Position numbers and translations under genes: made by a program. Source: Deltaproteobacteria bacterium (lineage in GTDB: Bacteria > Myxococcota_A > UBA796 > GCA-2862545). Taken from it: a DNA stretch of 64,000 bases. Position 1 is the stretch's first letter; each line of letters begins with the position of its first letter. Below are positions 27,142 through 36,721 of this stretch, in pieces. The DNA lies in the NCBI GenBank assembly GCA_007693595.1, contig REDI01000056.1:23823-87822 (forward strand), given 5' to 3'. Below the pieces are notes generated by a model that was given only the letters and a program-made list of their open reading frames with translations, had not been told where the DNA came from and did no database searches.

Positions 27142-28473
27142 TCAGGGGTGGTCTTGATCTTGGACCTCGGGCACCACCCAGCGATCGATGGCATCGGCCA
27201 AGGTCGGAGGAAGCACACGCTCCAGCGCCCGCGCGACCTCCTCCTCGGCGCGGGTCTCGACGCGGCGCTCCTCGCGCTCGAGGGAGGCTCCTCGGCGCCA
27301 GGCGTCGACCACCTGCCCCATCGTGATCGCCTCGGGGGGACGCGAGAGGGACCACCCATCGGTCACCTCGAGCAAGAAGCCGGCCTTCGCCAACACCACG
27401 AGCACGGGCTCCACGTCTCGCGCCACGAGCCCTACCCGTCGCGCGAGCTCGGTGCTGGAGACCGGCCCCTCACCCTGCTGAAAGTACCACCCCGACCAGG
27501 CTAGCAGCTCGATGGCCGTGTGGAGTCGAGGACCACGCACCTGTCCCTCATCGCGCTCCGCGTTCATGCGCTCGACCTCCCACAGGCTGCGGAAGTTCTG
27601 CGCGACAAAGGCGACCTCGACCCCGAGGATCACCATGATCCACAGCAGGTAGAGCCAGAGCAAGAAGACCGGCAGGAGACCGACGGTGCCATAGACGATG
27701 GTGAGGGGATCATCGGTCTTGAACCACTGGAGGTAGAGCCTGAACCCCCACCGCGCGAGCAGGATCCCTCCGGCGCTGACCGCGGCCCCGGTAAAGGCCG
27801 CCCTCCAGCGGACCTGAACGGTGGGGAAGAGCTTGAGGGCCGCGAGGAGAACGACGAAGGTGGTGAGGGGCTCGAGCAGAAAGCGCGCCCAGGCCGCCAC
27901 GCCATAGTCATCGGCGAGCCGAAGGGTGCTGACCGCCGCGACGGTAAAGAGCAGCGGGACCAGGGTCATCGCGAAGTAGAAGTTGAGCAAGCGATAGGCC
28001 CAGGAGCGCTTGACCCTTGTGCCAAAGACAAGATTGTAGGTGTGCTCGACGAGCAGAAAGAGCCGGCCCGCGAAGATGACCATACCCGCCACACCGATGA
28101 TGCCCAGCGCGGTGAGATCGAGGTCGCCGATGCCCCGCATGATGAACTCTCGGACCTCGGGGATGTCTGCGATGAAGGTCTCGAAGATGAGAGTCTCGAG
28201 GGCCTCGCGGTCGCGCTGCACGATGCCCGTGAAGCCGAGCACACCAAAGACGAGCAGCAGCACAGGCACGAGCGCGATGAGGGTCTGATACGCCATCGCT
28301 GCGGCCCGGATAAAGGCCTGATCCTTGGCGAGCTGGCGATAGAAGACCAGGGCCCAGCGCCCCACGGCGAGGAGAGGCAAAAACGCGGGGTTCTGGCCCT
28401 CGTCGGGCGTCAGGCGCCGATAGAGATCGCCGACGCTGAACGGCAGCCCTGGAATCACCTTCTTTTTCGACAC
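27142..28473 (-). CDS. YihY/BrkB-family membrane protein with C-terminal winged-helix-like domain
   Basis: BrkB/YihY-type protein with about six transmembrane helices, including the characteristic A-A-A-M-A-Y-Q-T-L-I-A-L-V-P, P-L-L-F-T-V, and Y-G-T-V-G-L-L-P-V-F-L-L-W-L-Y motifs. The C-terminal 140 residues are soluble with the helix pattern of a winged-helix or regulatory domain (S-S-T-E-L-A-R-R-V-G, followed by a beta wing). Family relatives were once called RNase BN, but that is not supported. The GTG at 28473, with GGAG at proper spacing, is preferred; an ATG at 28524 is possible but lacks a ribosome site. Confidence 0.85.
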   Translation of the reverse strand: MSKKKVIPGLPFSVGDLYRRLTPDEGQNPAFLPLLAVGRWALVFYRQLAKDQAFIRAAAMAYQTLIALVPVLLLVFGVLGFTGIVQRDREALETLIFETFIADIPEVREFIMRGIGDLDLTALGIIGVAGMVIFAGRLFLLVEHTYNLVFGTRVKRSWAYRLLNFYFAMTLVPLLFTVAAVSTLRLADDYGVAAWARFLLEPLTTFVVLLAALKLFPTVQVRWRAAFTGAAVSAGGILLARWGFRLYLQWFKTDDPLTIVYGTVGLLPVFLLWLYLLWIMVILGVEVAFVAQNFRSLWEVERMNAERDEGQVRGPRLHTAIELLAWSGWYFQQGEGPVSSTELARRVGLVARDVEPVLVVLAKAGFLLEVTDGWSLSRPPEAITMGQVVDAWRRGASLEREERRVETRAEEEVARALERVLPPTLADAIDRWVVPEVQDQDHP

Positions 28474-28619
28474 GAAGACTCCGGGCTGCTTGGACGGACG
28501 CGACCGCGGGAGAGCCCCTAGCATGAGGGGCGAGCGCGAAGCCGGCTCACCCCGACGACTCCGTCGTTCTACCTCTATCGGCTCGGTGCCGTCTACTCCA
28601 GCCGGGTTAGCCCGCTCCC

Positions 28620-29813
28620 ATGAAGCCTCCAAAGTTCGCCGTCCACAAGCGCGCCGCGACCCGACTCGATGCAGGGCATCCCTGGGTCTTCGCCAATGAG
28701 TTGCAGGCGCCCGCACGCGACCTGCCGCCCGGGGGCGTCGTCGACGTCACGGCCGTCGACGGTCGATTCATCGGGAGGGGCTACGCCAACCCCAACAGCC
28801 TGATCGCCGTGAGGATCTGCACCCGATCCAAGGCCCAGCACCTCGATCTGCCGGGCTTCTGGGCCGCGAGACTGCGCCAAGCTCTCGAGCTCCGCCAAGC
28901 CCTCTATCCCGGCCAGACCGCCTGGCGCTGGACCCACGGTGAGTCCGACGGCGTACCCGGACTTGTCCTCGATCGCTACAACGATGTCGTCGCGGCGCAG
29001 TTCACCACGCTCGGCATGGAGCAGCGCCGCGACATCGTCCTCGAGGCGATCCACGATGTGCTGCCGCTCCGGGGCGGTGTATTGCGCAACGACGTGCGGG
29101 TGCGCGAGCTCGAAGGGCTCGAGCAGGGGCGCGGGGTCTGGTTCGGTGAGGTGCCCGAGTCCCTCACGATTCACGAAGGCCCCGTGGCCTACCAGATCGC
29201 TCCCTTGGGCGGCCAGAAGACGGGGCACTTCTTCGACCAGCGTGACAACCGGGCCTTCGCCGCGCGCCTGTGCCCTGGGAAGCGGGTGCTCGATGTCTAC
29301 GCCAACACCGGCGGCTGGGGTCTGCACGCCCTGTACGCCGGCGCCGAGCGCGTCACCTTCATCGACAAGTCCGCAGAGGCCTGCGCCGCCATCGAGCGCA
29401 ACCTCGCGCGAGGCGACCTCGCCGAGCGCGCCGAGGTCCTCTGCGCCGAGGGACGCAAGGCCCTGATCGAACTCGTGACCCATGGCGCCCGCTTCGGCGC
29501 CGTGGTGCTCGATCCGCCCGCCTTCGCCAAGACCAAGAAGGCCGCCGGCTCCGCCCTCAAGGGCTACCAAGACATCAACGCCCTCGGCATGCAGCTCGTC
29601 GAGCCCGGCGGCTTCCTCTTCACGAGCACTTGCAGCTTCCACGTCTTCGAAGACCGTTTCCTTCAGGCCGTCTCACAGGCCGCGCGCGACACCGGCAAGG
29701 ACCTGCGGCTGATCCGGCGTGGGGAGCAAGCGGCCGATCACCCCGTCCTGCCCGAGATGCCCGAGAGCCGCTACCTCAAGAGCTACGCCTTTCAGGTGCT
29801 CCCCCAGGGATGA
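28620..29813 (+). CDS. rlmI: 23S rRNA (cytosine) methyltransferase, RlmI-type
   Basis: A PUA domain (residues about 1-75) precedes a class I SAM methyltransferase with the RlmI/YccW signature Q-K-T-G-H-F-F-D-Q-R-D-N-R, the SAM loop V-L-D-V-Y-A-N-T-G-G-W-G, D-P-P-A-F-A-K and the catalytic-type T-S-T-C-S with Cys338. RlmI of E. coli makes m5C1962 of 23S rRNA; conserved motifs support that reaction here. Length (397 residues) is normal. Its stop overlaps the next start as ATGA, so the two are coupled. Confidence 0.92.
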   Translation: MKPPKFAVHKRAATRLDAGHPWVFANELQAPARDLPPGGVVDVTAVDGRFIGRGYANPNSLIAVRICTRSKAQHLDLPGFWAARLRQALELRQALYPGQTAWRWTHGESDGVPGLVLDRYNDVVAAQFTTLGMEQRRDIVLEAIHDVLPLRGGVLRNDVRVRELEGLEQGRGVWFGEVPESLTIHEGPVAYQIAPLGGQKTGHFFDQRDNRAFAARLCPGKRVLDVYANTGGWGLHALYAGAERVTFIDKSAEACAAIERNLARGDLAERAEVLCAEGRKALIELVTHGARFGAVVLDPPAFAKTKKAAGSALKGYQDINALGMQLVEPGGFLFTSTCSFHVFEDRFLQAVSQAARDTGKDLRLIRRGEQAADHPVLPEMPESRYLKSYAFQVLPQG

Positions 29814-30499
29814 CCTCGTCCATTCGCCATCGCCTGCCGCCCCCTCTTCGCCTGCTCCTCGCAAGCTCGCTCGCCTTCGGCCTCACGGTGCCCCCGATCG
29901 CCTTGGCCAGCGAGGAGCCCAGCACGGCCTCGGCGGGTGAGGATCCCCACGACCCTCAAGGGCCGATGCCCTCCCAAGAGGTCCAGCGGCCGGTCGGCGA
30001 GCACAAGAGGGGCGAGCCCATCGCGCCTGGGCCCCCATCGCCCTGCCTAGCGAAGGCGCAGGTCTTCGTCCCCTGGTCGCTGTGCCGCGATCTCGGGGCC
30101 CCCGCGCGGGGCGACGCGCCCCAGCGCCTCGAGGGCTACGTCCAAGCAGACCCACCGATGGACTCGCCCACGCCCTGCGCCCTGGTCTGCACCCCCGACG
30201 CCAAGATGGCGAGCTGGTCCTTCCTGGTGCCCGTCGCCGGCTACCAAGGCCGCCTGGAGTGTGCCATCGGGCCGCGCCTACGCCAGAGCCTGACCCTCGG
30301 CCCGCCCGACACCGGCCCGTCCGCAGGGGTCGCGATCCAGTGGCAGACCAACCTCGAGGTCACGACCTACATCCTCGAGGATGAGTCTTTGATGCAGGCC
30401 GAAAACCGCGACCTGCGCACCCTCGTCTACCACGCGCGCCGAAGGCTGGATCCCCAGATCGGCTGCCCCGCGGGCCAGCCTACAGCTCCACCGCCTTGA
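29810..30499 (+). CDS. Secreted hypothetical protein coupled to rlmI
   Basis: The ATG at 29810 overlaps the rlmI stop (ATGA). The 229-residue product has a signal peptide (L-L-L-A-S-S-L-A-F-G-L-T-V-P-P-I-A-L-A) and a Pro-rich, Cys-containing mature part (about six cysteines) with no known domain. It is read in the same frame as a longer open stretch that is only shadow coding. Its C-terminus overlaps the convergent gene on the other strand by 20 bases. Coupling to rlmI seems incidental. Function unknown. Confidence 0.65.
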   Translation: MTSSIRHRLPPPLRLLLASSLAFGLTVPPIALASEEPSTASAGEDPHDPQGPMPSQEVQRPVGEHKRGEPIAPGPPSPCLAKAQVFVPWSLCRDLGAPARGDAPQRLEGYVQADPPMDSPTPCALVCTPDAKMASWSFLVPVAGYQGRLECAIGPRLRQSLTLGPPDTGPSAGVAIQWQTNLEVTTYILEDESLMQAENRDLRTLVYHARRRLDPQIGCPAGQPTAPPP

Positions 30500-31247
30500 G
30501 CTCACCGCCGAAGATATCGACGGGCTGATCGTCGACGCCCTTGGGTGGGGGCTCGGTGAGCTGGCCTTCGACCTTCTGGCCGGCGATCTTCGACTCGAAG
30601 CGCACGAGCCAGCCTTCGGAGGTGTAGAAGAAGGTGCCAGCGCCCTGGTCGATCTTGAGCGCGTAGCCCTCCACCGCCACCGACTGTCCCTTGATCGTGA
30701 CCGAAGACGGCCCTAGGGGCTCGACCCGCCCCGCGAGGACCTCGCCGGTCTCGGCCGAGAGCACGCTCACCTCGTCGGGGAAGCGGGCGAGGGGGACCCT
30801 GGAGTGGGGATCGAGCAGGTCAGCGGTCGAGAGATCGACCTTGTTCACCGCGAGATCGTAGCCTCGGGTCCGGCCGCCGCTGTCGATGGACATGCGCCAC
30901 CCCGCCCCGGTCAAGCGGCCCTGGATCTCGGAGACCTCGCCCCCTTGATCGACGATGCTCACAAAGGAGGCAGGCCCTCGATCGGCGTTGGCCGTGAGCC
31001 GCTGGCGGTAGGTGAAGGAGACGCCAATCACCTTGGCGTCGATCTGGGTGTCGGCGCTGAGGGTCCGAAGCTCGCCGTGGTCGGTCTCTTCGATGGAGAC
31101 GGTGAGGGTACGCTCCCCCACGGGCTTACCGTTGAGCTTGAGCTCCCAAGAGAGGGTCTGAGGCCCGGCGAGAGCCGAGGTCGGTCCGAGCAGCAGGCTG
31201 AGCAGCAACACGAGGCACGCGGGGGTGGAAGGGGATGACGAAACCAT
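30480..31247 (-). CDS. Secreted DUF6134-like protein
   Basis: The ATG at 31247 follows GGAGAGG and starts a signal peptide (L-V-L-L-L-S-L-L-L-G-P-T-S-A-L-A). The mature region is beta-rich with the pattern of DUF6134-type exported proteins (W-E-L-K-L-N-G-K-P-V-G-E-R-T-L, I-D-A-K-V-I-G-V-S-F-T-Y-R-Q, Y-A-L-K-I-D-Q-G). The family is known only as periplasmic proteins without a proven activity. The gene overlaps the convergent neighbour by 20 bases. An upstream ATG would place 35 charged residues before the signal. Confidence 0.7.
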   Translation of the reverse strand: MVSSSPSTPACLVLLLSLLLGPTSALAGPQTLSWELKLNGKPVGERTLTVSIEETDHGELRTLSADTQIDAKVIGVSFTYRQRLTANADRGPASFVSIVDQGGEVSEIQGRLTGAGWRMSIDSGGRTRGYDLAVNKVDLSTADLLDPHSRVPLARFPDEVSVLSAETGEVLAGRVEPLGPSSVTIKGQSVAVEGYALKIDQGAGTFFYTSEGWLVRFESKIAGQKVEGQLTEPPPKGVDDQPVDIFGGELKAVEL

Positions 31248-31369
31248 AACCTCTCCAGGCTCGACCCGGGGGGCAGGTCGATCCTTCCACGACCAGGCCC
31301 ACGAGGGGTTCCCTTCCCTTTCGGGCTCCCACGATCCATCATGCGATCGCATCGAGATCGGAGGGAAGC

Positions 31370-32443
31370 ATGTACCTGGACATCATCGCAAGGACCTGGC
31401 TCGAGGGGATCTGGCTCAGCATGGCGATCCTGCTGTGGGGGCTAATCAGCCTCCTTGTTGCGCTGGTCGCGCCCTTCATCCTCGTCTTTCTCCAGCGAAA
31501 GATCTCACCCGCGACGACCTGGACCTTCATGGTGGTGTTGAGCCTCCTGGGCCTGATCGGCGCTCACGTCAGCGTGAGCGCCTTTCAAGACGCACAGATC
31601 TCAGCCGCTCCAGAGCTCTTGCAGACCATGTTGTCGCACAGTCTCGTGCAGGGGTGGTCCACCCTCTACCTCGCGGCCATGCTGGCCTCCCTCGCCTTCC
31701 TCCTCTACGGCTTCAGCACCTCGCTCCCCGCAGCCCTCCGACCTGGGCCAGACCCCAAGCTGGACCTGAAGGGCCTCGCCGCCGCCTCGGTCGGAGGCGG
31801 TCTGGGCTTCGTGCTCGCTGTGATTGGGCTCATCGTGAGCACGGATCTGCTCGACATGCTGCGGTACCACCTCGGCCCCACGATCTTGCTCTTCCTTCTG
31901 ACCCTGGTCGCCACGCTCGCCGTGTTGATCGCCTCCGCGCGAGTTTCCGGCAAGTCCGAAGCGCACCGCCAGCGGACCACCTTCTACCGTTCGGGGCTTG
32001 GACTCTCAGGGCTCCTCGCGGTAGGACTTTTCGGTTTCACCATCTACATCTTGCAGTCGCTGGCAGGCTTCTCGGCGGTCGAGACCGCGTCGCCCGAGCT
32101 GAGGGCGACCCTGTTCGCCGCGTCAACCCAGGCCGCCCTGGGTCTCTCTCCGCTAGGCTGGTGCTTGGGGCTGATCCCCTTGAGCGCCGGACTGCTCAGC
32201 GCGCGGGCCAGCCGCCCGAAGACCGAGAACGCCCAGACCCTGCGCTCCATCGACGTAGCCCTCGCGAGCCTCGTGCTGATCGTGACGCTGACGAGCGCCA
32301 GCTATCTACCGCCCGACACCTCCCAGCTCTTTCCTTACAGCCGGCCTATCGAGACGAGCCAGATCCGCGAAATGCTCGACGAAGACTTCAGGCAGCTCCA
32401 GCAAGCGGTCGAGGTTGAGGCGCGGCTCCGCACACAGCGCTGA
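31370..32443 (+). CDS. Polytopic membrane protein
   Basis: A 357-residue protein with seven to eight hydrophobic stretches (near residues 15-42, 52-70, 100-122, 140-162, 170-192, 208-232, 255-280 and 302-318) and a charged C-terminal tail. No transporter or enzyme motif is visible. The ATG has GGAGGGAAGC upstream. It is not part of an obvious operon. Family not recognised. Confidence 0.65.
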   Translation: MYLDIIARTWLEGIWLSMAILLWGLISLLVALVAPFILVFLQRKISPATTWTFMVVLSLLGLIGAHVSVSAFQDAQISAAPELLQTMLSHSLVQGWSTLYLAAMLASLAFLLYGFSTSLPAALRPGPDPKLDLKGLAAASVGGGLGFVLAVIGLIVSTDLLDMLRYHLGPTILLFLLTLVATLAVLIASARVSGKSEAHRQRTTFYRSGLGLSGLLAVGLFGFTIYILQSLAGFSAVETASPELRATLFAASTQAALGLSPLGWCLGLIPLSAGLLSARASRPKTENAQTLRSIDVALASLVLIVTLTSASYLPPDTSQLFPYSRPIETSQIREMLDEDFRQLQQAVEVEARLRTQR

Positions 32444-32559
32444 CAGGCTGAAGGGCCAGCGCCATGCGTCTCGGCGAGCCAGGCTGTCACACCTCGTCAC
32501 CGGAGCCCGTGGATGTAGCGGGCGGCTCTTGCGCAGATGTACGAACCCATGTGCTCCCG

Positions 32560-32580
32560 CCGAGCCGCGTGACGGCTCGG
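32560..32580. other. Stem-loop upstream of DUF4397-like gene
   Basis: Perfect 8-base arms (CCGAGCCG/CGGCTCGG) flank a 5-base loop, in the 180-base gap before the lipoprotein at 32624. It has no U-tract, so it is not a standard terminator. It may be a leader structure or an operator. Weak support. Confidence 0.35.
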
Positions 32581-32623
32581 AGCGATCTGCTGCGCTCCCC
32601 CCCTTCCAGCCCAAGGATCTCCC

Positions 32624-34195
32624 ATGAAGCTCACCCCCCTGCTCGCCACCCCCCTCCTTCTGGTCGCCCTGGCCGCCTGCAACGGCGAAGACGACCCGAT
32701 CCTCAGCACGGAGACGGACGCAGACACCGACACAGACTCGGACACCGACACCGACACCGATACAGACTCGGACACCGATACCGACACAGACTCGGACACC
32801 GATACCGACACAGACACCGATACAGACACCGACATCGTGCCCATCTTCGGCCAAGCGCGCCTCCTCCACCTCGGGGTGAACGCGGGTCCGGTCGACATCT
32901 GGCTCAACGGGGAACCTTCCTTCCTGATCGACGTCTCCTTCCTCCACGCCACCGACTACGCCAGCTTCCCGGCCGGTACCCACACCGTGGACTTGGTCCC
33001 ATCCGGCGAAGACCTCGAAGCCTCCGTGTTGACGGACTCCATCACCGTGTCCGAAGGGGCCTTGACCTCGATCTATGTCTCGGGCGCAGTGGGTGAGGCC
33101 GCGATGTTTGCGCCCCTCTCCCTCCACACCTTCGAGGATGACCCCGACGCGGTGATGGACGACCGGACCGGCGTGAACGCGATCCATGCCGCATCCTTCG
33201 AGCGCTACGAGACCGTGCAGGTCTGGGTCACCGACAGCGAATGCACTCCGCTCGACCCGATCTCAGAGACCTTCTCGTACGGGGAGCGATCCGGGGTGCT
33301 CAACGTCGAGACCCCGCTGACCGTGGGCATCCGCGAAGGCGACAGCGGCGCCGTCGACTTCTGCTTCGCCGTCCCCGAGCTGCCTACGGGCGAGCTGTAC
33401 AACCTCTACGCCTTTAACGACGAAGACGGTTCGTTCTTCCTCTCGGCCCACGCGCCCGATGGGACCTTCATCCCGCTTGGCCCTCCCGAGCCCTCCGACG
33501 ACGGCCTCGCCGTCGTCCAGTTCGTGCACCTCGGAAACTTGCAAGACGATCCCACCTTTCCCCTCGTGGTCAAGATCGGGGAGATCGACGAGCGCGATCT
33601 CACCTACGGCACCGTCGGCGACCCCATCGAAGTGATCGCCGGCACCAACGAGCTCTACCTCTGGGACGCCTCGGTGGGCATGGACGAGGTCGTCTACCAA
33701 GGGGATCGGATCTTCCCCGCGAACACAGACTGGACGGTCTTCGGGGCAGGCTACCACTTCCCCGGGGGGGATGTCGCCGAGGAGTACCTTGGCTTCCGCA
33801 TCGGTGCCTTTGAGAATGCCCATATCGAAGAGGGCAGGTCCGCTGTGACGATCGCCCACGCGATCGGGAGCCGGGAGGCTATCGGCTTCGAGACCGGGAT
33901 CGTCAAGGTAGACCTCGTCAGCGACTGCGAAGAGAACGGTCCGGTCGACGAGTGGGGAGATCCTCGGGAGCTCATGTTCTCAGAGACGACTGCCCAGGAC
34001 CTCCACATACCCGACGAGGGGCTCGGCCTGGTCTTGACAACCGAAGATGGCTGGGAGGCCTGCTGGAACGTCGTGCCGAGCGAAGGGCGCCTCACCCTGT
34101 TCTTCACCACCCCGAGCGACGAGCCCGACGCCGACTCCATCCGACTCCTGCAGCTCCGTGGCACCAACCTCAACGAGCTCGATCGGCTGCGATAA
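32624..34195 (+). CDS. Large lipoprotein with Asp-Thr-Ser linker and DUF4397-like domains
   Basis: Signal peptide and lipobox L-A-A-C, then an extended D-T-D-T-D-S-D linker (about residues 30-70). The mature region is acidic and beta-rich with two copies of a DUF4397-like pattern (A-R-L-L-H-L-G-V-N-A-G-P-V-D-I-W-L-N-G; V-V-Q-F-V-H-L-G). Such domains occur in surface proteins of many phyla with no proven activity. The linker DNA is a nearly exact tandem repeat (24-base period from 32762) and could vary in length. Four cysteines in the second half. Confidence 0.82.
   Translation: MKLTPLLATPLLLVALAACNGEDDPILSTETDADTDTDSDTDTDTDTDSDTDTDTDSDTDTDTDTDTDTDIVPIFGQARLLHLGVNAGPVDIWLNGEPSFLIDVSFLHATDYASFPAGTHTVDLVPSGEDLEASVLTDSITVSEGALTSIYVSGAVGEAAMFAPLSLHTFEDDPDAVMDDRTGVNAIHAASFERYETVQVWVTDSECTPLDPISETFSYGERSGVLNVETPLTVGIREGDSGAVDFCFAVPELPTGELYNLYAFNDEDGSFFLSAHAPDGTFIPLGPPEPSDDGLAVVQFVHLGNLQDDPTFPLVVKIGEIDERDLTYGTVGDPIEVIAGTNELYLWDASVGMDEVVYQGDRIFPANTDWTVFGAGYHFPGGDVAEEYLGFRIGAFENAHIEEGRSAVTIAHAIGSREAIGFETGIVKVDLVSDCEENGPVDEWGDPRELMFSETTAQDLHIPDEGLGLVLTTEDGWEACWNVVPSEGRLTLFFTTPSDEPDADSIRLLQLRGTNLNELDRLR
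32704..32832 (+). repeat. Asp-Thr-encoding tandem repeat tract
   Basis: In-frame GACACC/GACTCG units form an extended low-complexity tract. A 24-base unit is repeated exactly at 32762-32785 and 32786-32809. It encodes the linker of the overlapping lipoprotein. The unit length is a multiple of three, so slippage would keep the frame. Confidence 0.85.
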
Positions 34196-34280
34196 TCCGT
34201 GCGGTCATGCAGACCTACCCGCAGCCGGACGACCCTCGCGTCACGGTCGTGATGGGGGGGGACCGAGCCGCGCGCCGGCC

Positions 34281-35174
34281 TCACAACGATGGCCCCTCGG
34301 TCCCGGGGGTCAACAAGCCATGGCGCTCCAACCGCGAGAGCAGCTCAGGCCAGCTCTGGGCGAAGGGGATGTCCTCTGCGCATAGGGGGGCTACCTGCGC
34401 TCTGTCGACAGACTCTCCCGCCTCGAGTAGCGCCAGAGCCATCAGGCTCGAGACCAGCTTCTGGGACCTAGGCGGGAGGGTCGAGAGGTCGAGGTTCGCG
34501 CCGATCCGGGCAGCCTCAGCCGACTCGCCTCGCCGTAGCGCGAAGAGCATCTGCGTGTGGTCGAGGAAAGGGCGCAGGGTCGAGGGGACTTCACGCGCGG
34601 AGAGGTGCGAGAGCTCCGAGGTCGCCCGGTTCATATCACCCGCCAAGACCGAGGCGAGGGCTCGCCCCTGAGCGAAGGCGACAAGATGACGCTTCAAGGG
34701 GTAGATCTTGAACCATCCCGACGCGTTCGCGTGATCCATCAACGCGCGCCCCCGTTCCGGGTTGCCTTGCTGCATCACACACACGCCCAAGTTGTGGATG
34801 CCCGCCGCGCGGAGGTGAGGGAGCAGATGGGGCACGAAGAGGTGAGCGCGAAGTAACACTTCCGCCTCGTGCGGATCGCCCGCCGTCATCGCCTGGACCG
34901 CGCGCTTGCTCTGGCGTTGAAAGGTGCGCGACGTTGCGATCTGGCGAATCGACTTGAAGACCACCGGCGCCACGAGGAGCAGCAGGAGGAGGCCGGAACA
35001 TGCCAGTCCAGAGAGCAGGAGCAGGGGAGGCTTGCTCCCGCTCAGCTCCGAGCCGACAATCGGCAGCGCCAACGCCACCCACGCCAAGAGCAGCGCGATC
35101 CACAGGAGGCGACGGCGCCAGAAAGGAAAGGGCCGTTCGATGAACAAGGCAAGAGCGGGGTCGGAGGTCGGCAA
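34281..35174 (-). CDS. Membrane-anchored TPR-like protein
   Basis: Two hydrophobic helices near the N-terminus (about 24-43 and 52-72) are followed by 220 residues of helical repeats with TPR-like character (A-G-D-P-H-E-A-E-V-L-L, G-N-P-E-R-G-R-A-L-M-D-H, R-G-E-S-A-E-A-A-R-I-G). No catalytic motif. It starts with TTG, and a downstream TTG in the helix lead-in is possible, so the 5' end is uncertain. It may scaffold an envelope complex facing the cytoplasm. Function unknown. Confidence 0.6.
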   Translation of the reverse strand: MPTSDPALALFIERPFPFWRRRLLWIALLLAWVALALPIVGSELSGSKPPLLLLSGLACSGLLLLLLVAPVVFKSIRQIATSRTFQRQSKRAVQAMTAGDPHEAEVLLRAHLFVPHLLPHLRAAGIHNLGVCVMQQGNPERGRALMDHANASGWFKIYPLKRHLVAFAQGRALASVLAGDMNRATSELSHLSAREVPSTLRPFLDHTQMLFALRRGESAEAARIGANLDLSTLPPRSQKLVSSLMALALLEAGESVDRAQVAPLCAEDIPFAQSWPELLSRLERHGLLTPGTEGPSL

Positions 35175-35347
35175 GAGTACCCATCTTCAGGGTCGAAGCG
35201 ATGTCGAGGGGGGCCTCAACCAGGTAACCGAGCACCCGACATCTCCCATACAAAGTATCAGGGGACGGAGTCGCCTGGGCGTTGGCAGACCCGCGGTCAG
35301 GCGCTCAAGACGCCCTGGAAGCCGCCCGTGCTCCGCACCCGCCAGGC

Positions 35348-36721
35348 TCACTCACAGCAGAACAGCTTGTACTTCTCGGTGTTCGACCAGGGGCCACTCC
35401 AGCTCAGCCCATCGTCGTGGGAGCCGCGGTAGGTGACAGGATCCCCGCCCGGCGCTCGGGTGGCCTGTGCGCCGTTGATCGGCTCCCAGACGACCCAGTA
35501 GACCTCGCCGGCCTCGAGGGGCACGCACTCGTCGAGCTCGGCACCTTGCCAGGAGTTCTCGGTCGCCATCGGCCAGGTGCCCCGACCCAGCTCGACGTCG
35601 GGGGCGTTGTCGAGGGCGTCGTGGGAGTACATCGAGACGGCGTTGGTGCCGGACCGCTCCCCGGTAAAGACCTCGATCCGCCCGATGGACATGTCGGCCG
35701 ATGCGACGTGCCGCATGCCATATCTGTGGTCCGGGCCGCCCATCGAGACCATATCGCGGTAGTCATCGCCCATATTCCGCCCATCACAGGGAAAGAGCCC
35801 GCTCCGGATCGTCGCCGTGGCGTACGCCGCCGGCCCCTCATCGTCGCCATCCGAGGGCGTCAGGGTACAGATCCACTCCTGGCCTGCGGCGGTCGCCGAA
35901 GAGGGCACGGTATCCCCTGGCCACTCGGTGGTGAGGGTCTCGGTGAAGGCATCTCCGTCGACCGACCAGCTCGCGACGTACGCGACGTCATCGCCATCGG
36001 CGTCGGCGGACAACACACTGGGCTCGCAACGCAGATCGTGCACGCTGAAGGGGATGGACGGCACGATCGACGCCACGGGGGCCTCGGGTGGGCTGTTCTG
36101 AACCACGACGGGCGCGCTTCGGGCCGGCTCTCCGAGCTGGCCTCCAGAGCTAGCCTGGACCTCGACCTCGACGGACTGGTGCTTCACCGCCGTTCCTGCG
36201 GGGAGCACGGGATCGCTGCTCTGCTGGACCTCGTCCTCGTCGACGAAGAAGGTGTACGTCAGCACGATGGCATCGCCGTCGGGATCCTCGGCGTGGACCT
36301 GCGCTTCGATCGGATCGACGACGAAGGGCATGGAAGGCTCCAGCTCGACCGAAAGCACCGAGGCCGGGCAGGACCGGATGGTGACCGCATCGCGGAGCGG
36401 AGAGCTGAGCCCATCGACGTCGACCAGCACGCCCCACTGTTGATAGCGTCGCGTCTGCTCGGCAGGGACGTGGTCGGTCTCGATCGAGGTCGGTCGCCCA
36501 TCGAGGGTCCATTGGAAGGCTTCGGGAACCGCCCCTTGCACCTCGACGCGGAGGGTGTCGGAGCTGCAGGGCTCGTCGGGGTCGATCCGGACCGAGACCG
36601 GCGTAGGATCCTCGCCGTCGGTGATCGGGTTGAGGCCGGTCAGGTCGGAGCAGCCCGCCGCGAACAGGATGAGTAGCGAGGGTCGAATGGTTCCTCCTGG
36701 CCCCCGTAGGGACGGCCGCAT
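35348..36721 (-). CDS. Large lipoprotein with Ig-like beta-sandwich domains
   Basis: The start chosen at the ATG at 36721 gives a signal ending in F-A-A-G-C. An alternative ATT codon at 36691 has a strong AGGAGGA upstream and would also give a signal; ATT starts are rare, so it is only noted. The mature 435 residues are beta-rich with repeated PKD/Ig-type features: D-P-D-G-D-A-I-V-L-T-Y and D-A-D-G-D-D-V-A-Y-V-A-S-W. The C-terminal part has several Met/Tyr-rich loops. No catalytic motif. Surface exposure is inferred. Confidence 0.7.
   Translation of the reverse strand: MRPSLRGPGGTIRPSLLILFAAGCSDLTGLNPITDGEDPTPVSVRIDPDEPCSSDTLRVEVQGAVPEAFQWTLDGRPTSIETDHVPAEQTRRYQQWGVLVDVDGLSSPLRDAVTIRSCPASVLSVELEPSMPFVVDPIEAQVHAEDPDGDAIVLTYTFFVDEDEVQQSSDPVLPAGTAVKHQSVEVEVQASSGGQLGEPARSAPVVVQNSPPEAPVASIVPSIPFSVHDLRCEPSVLSADADGDDVAYVASWSVDGDAFTETLTTEWPGDTVPSSATAAGQEWICTLTPSDGDDEGPAAYATATIRSGLFPCDGRNMGDDYRDMVSMGGPDHRYGMRHVASADMSIGRIEVFTGERSGTNAVSMYSHDALDNAPDVELGRGTWPMATENSWQGAELDECVPLEAGEVYWVVWEPINGAQATRAPGGDPVTYRGSHDDGLSWSGPWSNTEKYKLFCCE

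Noticed and set aside
32512..32524. Shared 13-base motif upstream of two Asp-Thr lipoproteins (also 38887-38899)
   Set aside because: Only two copies, at different distances from the starts, one overlapping a stop codon; too weak to call a regulatory site.
32704..32832. CRISPR-like array
   Set aside because: The repeats are short, contiguous and in frame, coding for a D-T linker; there are no spacers.
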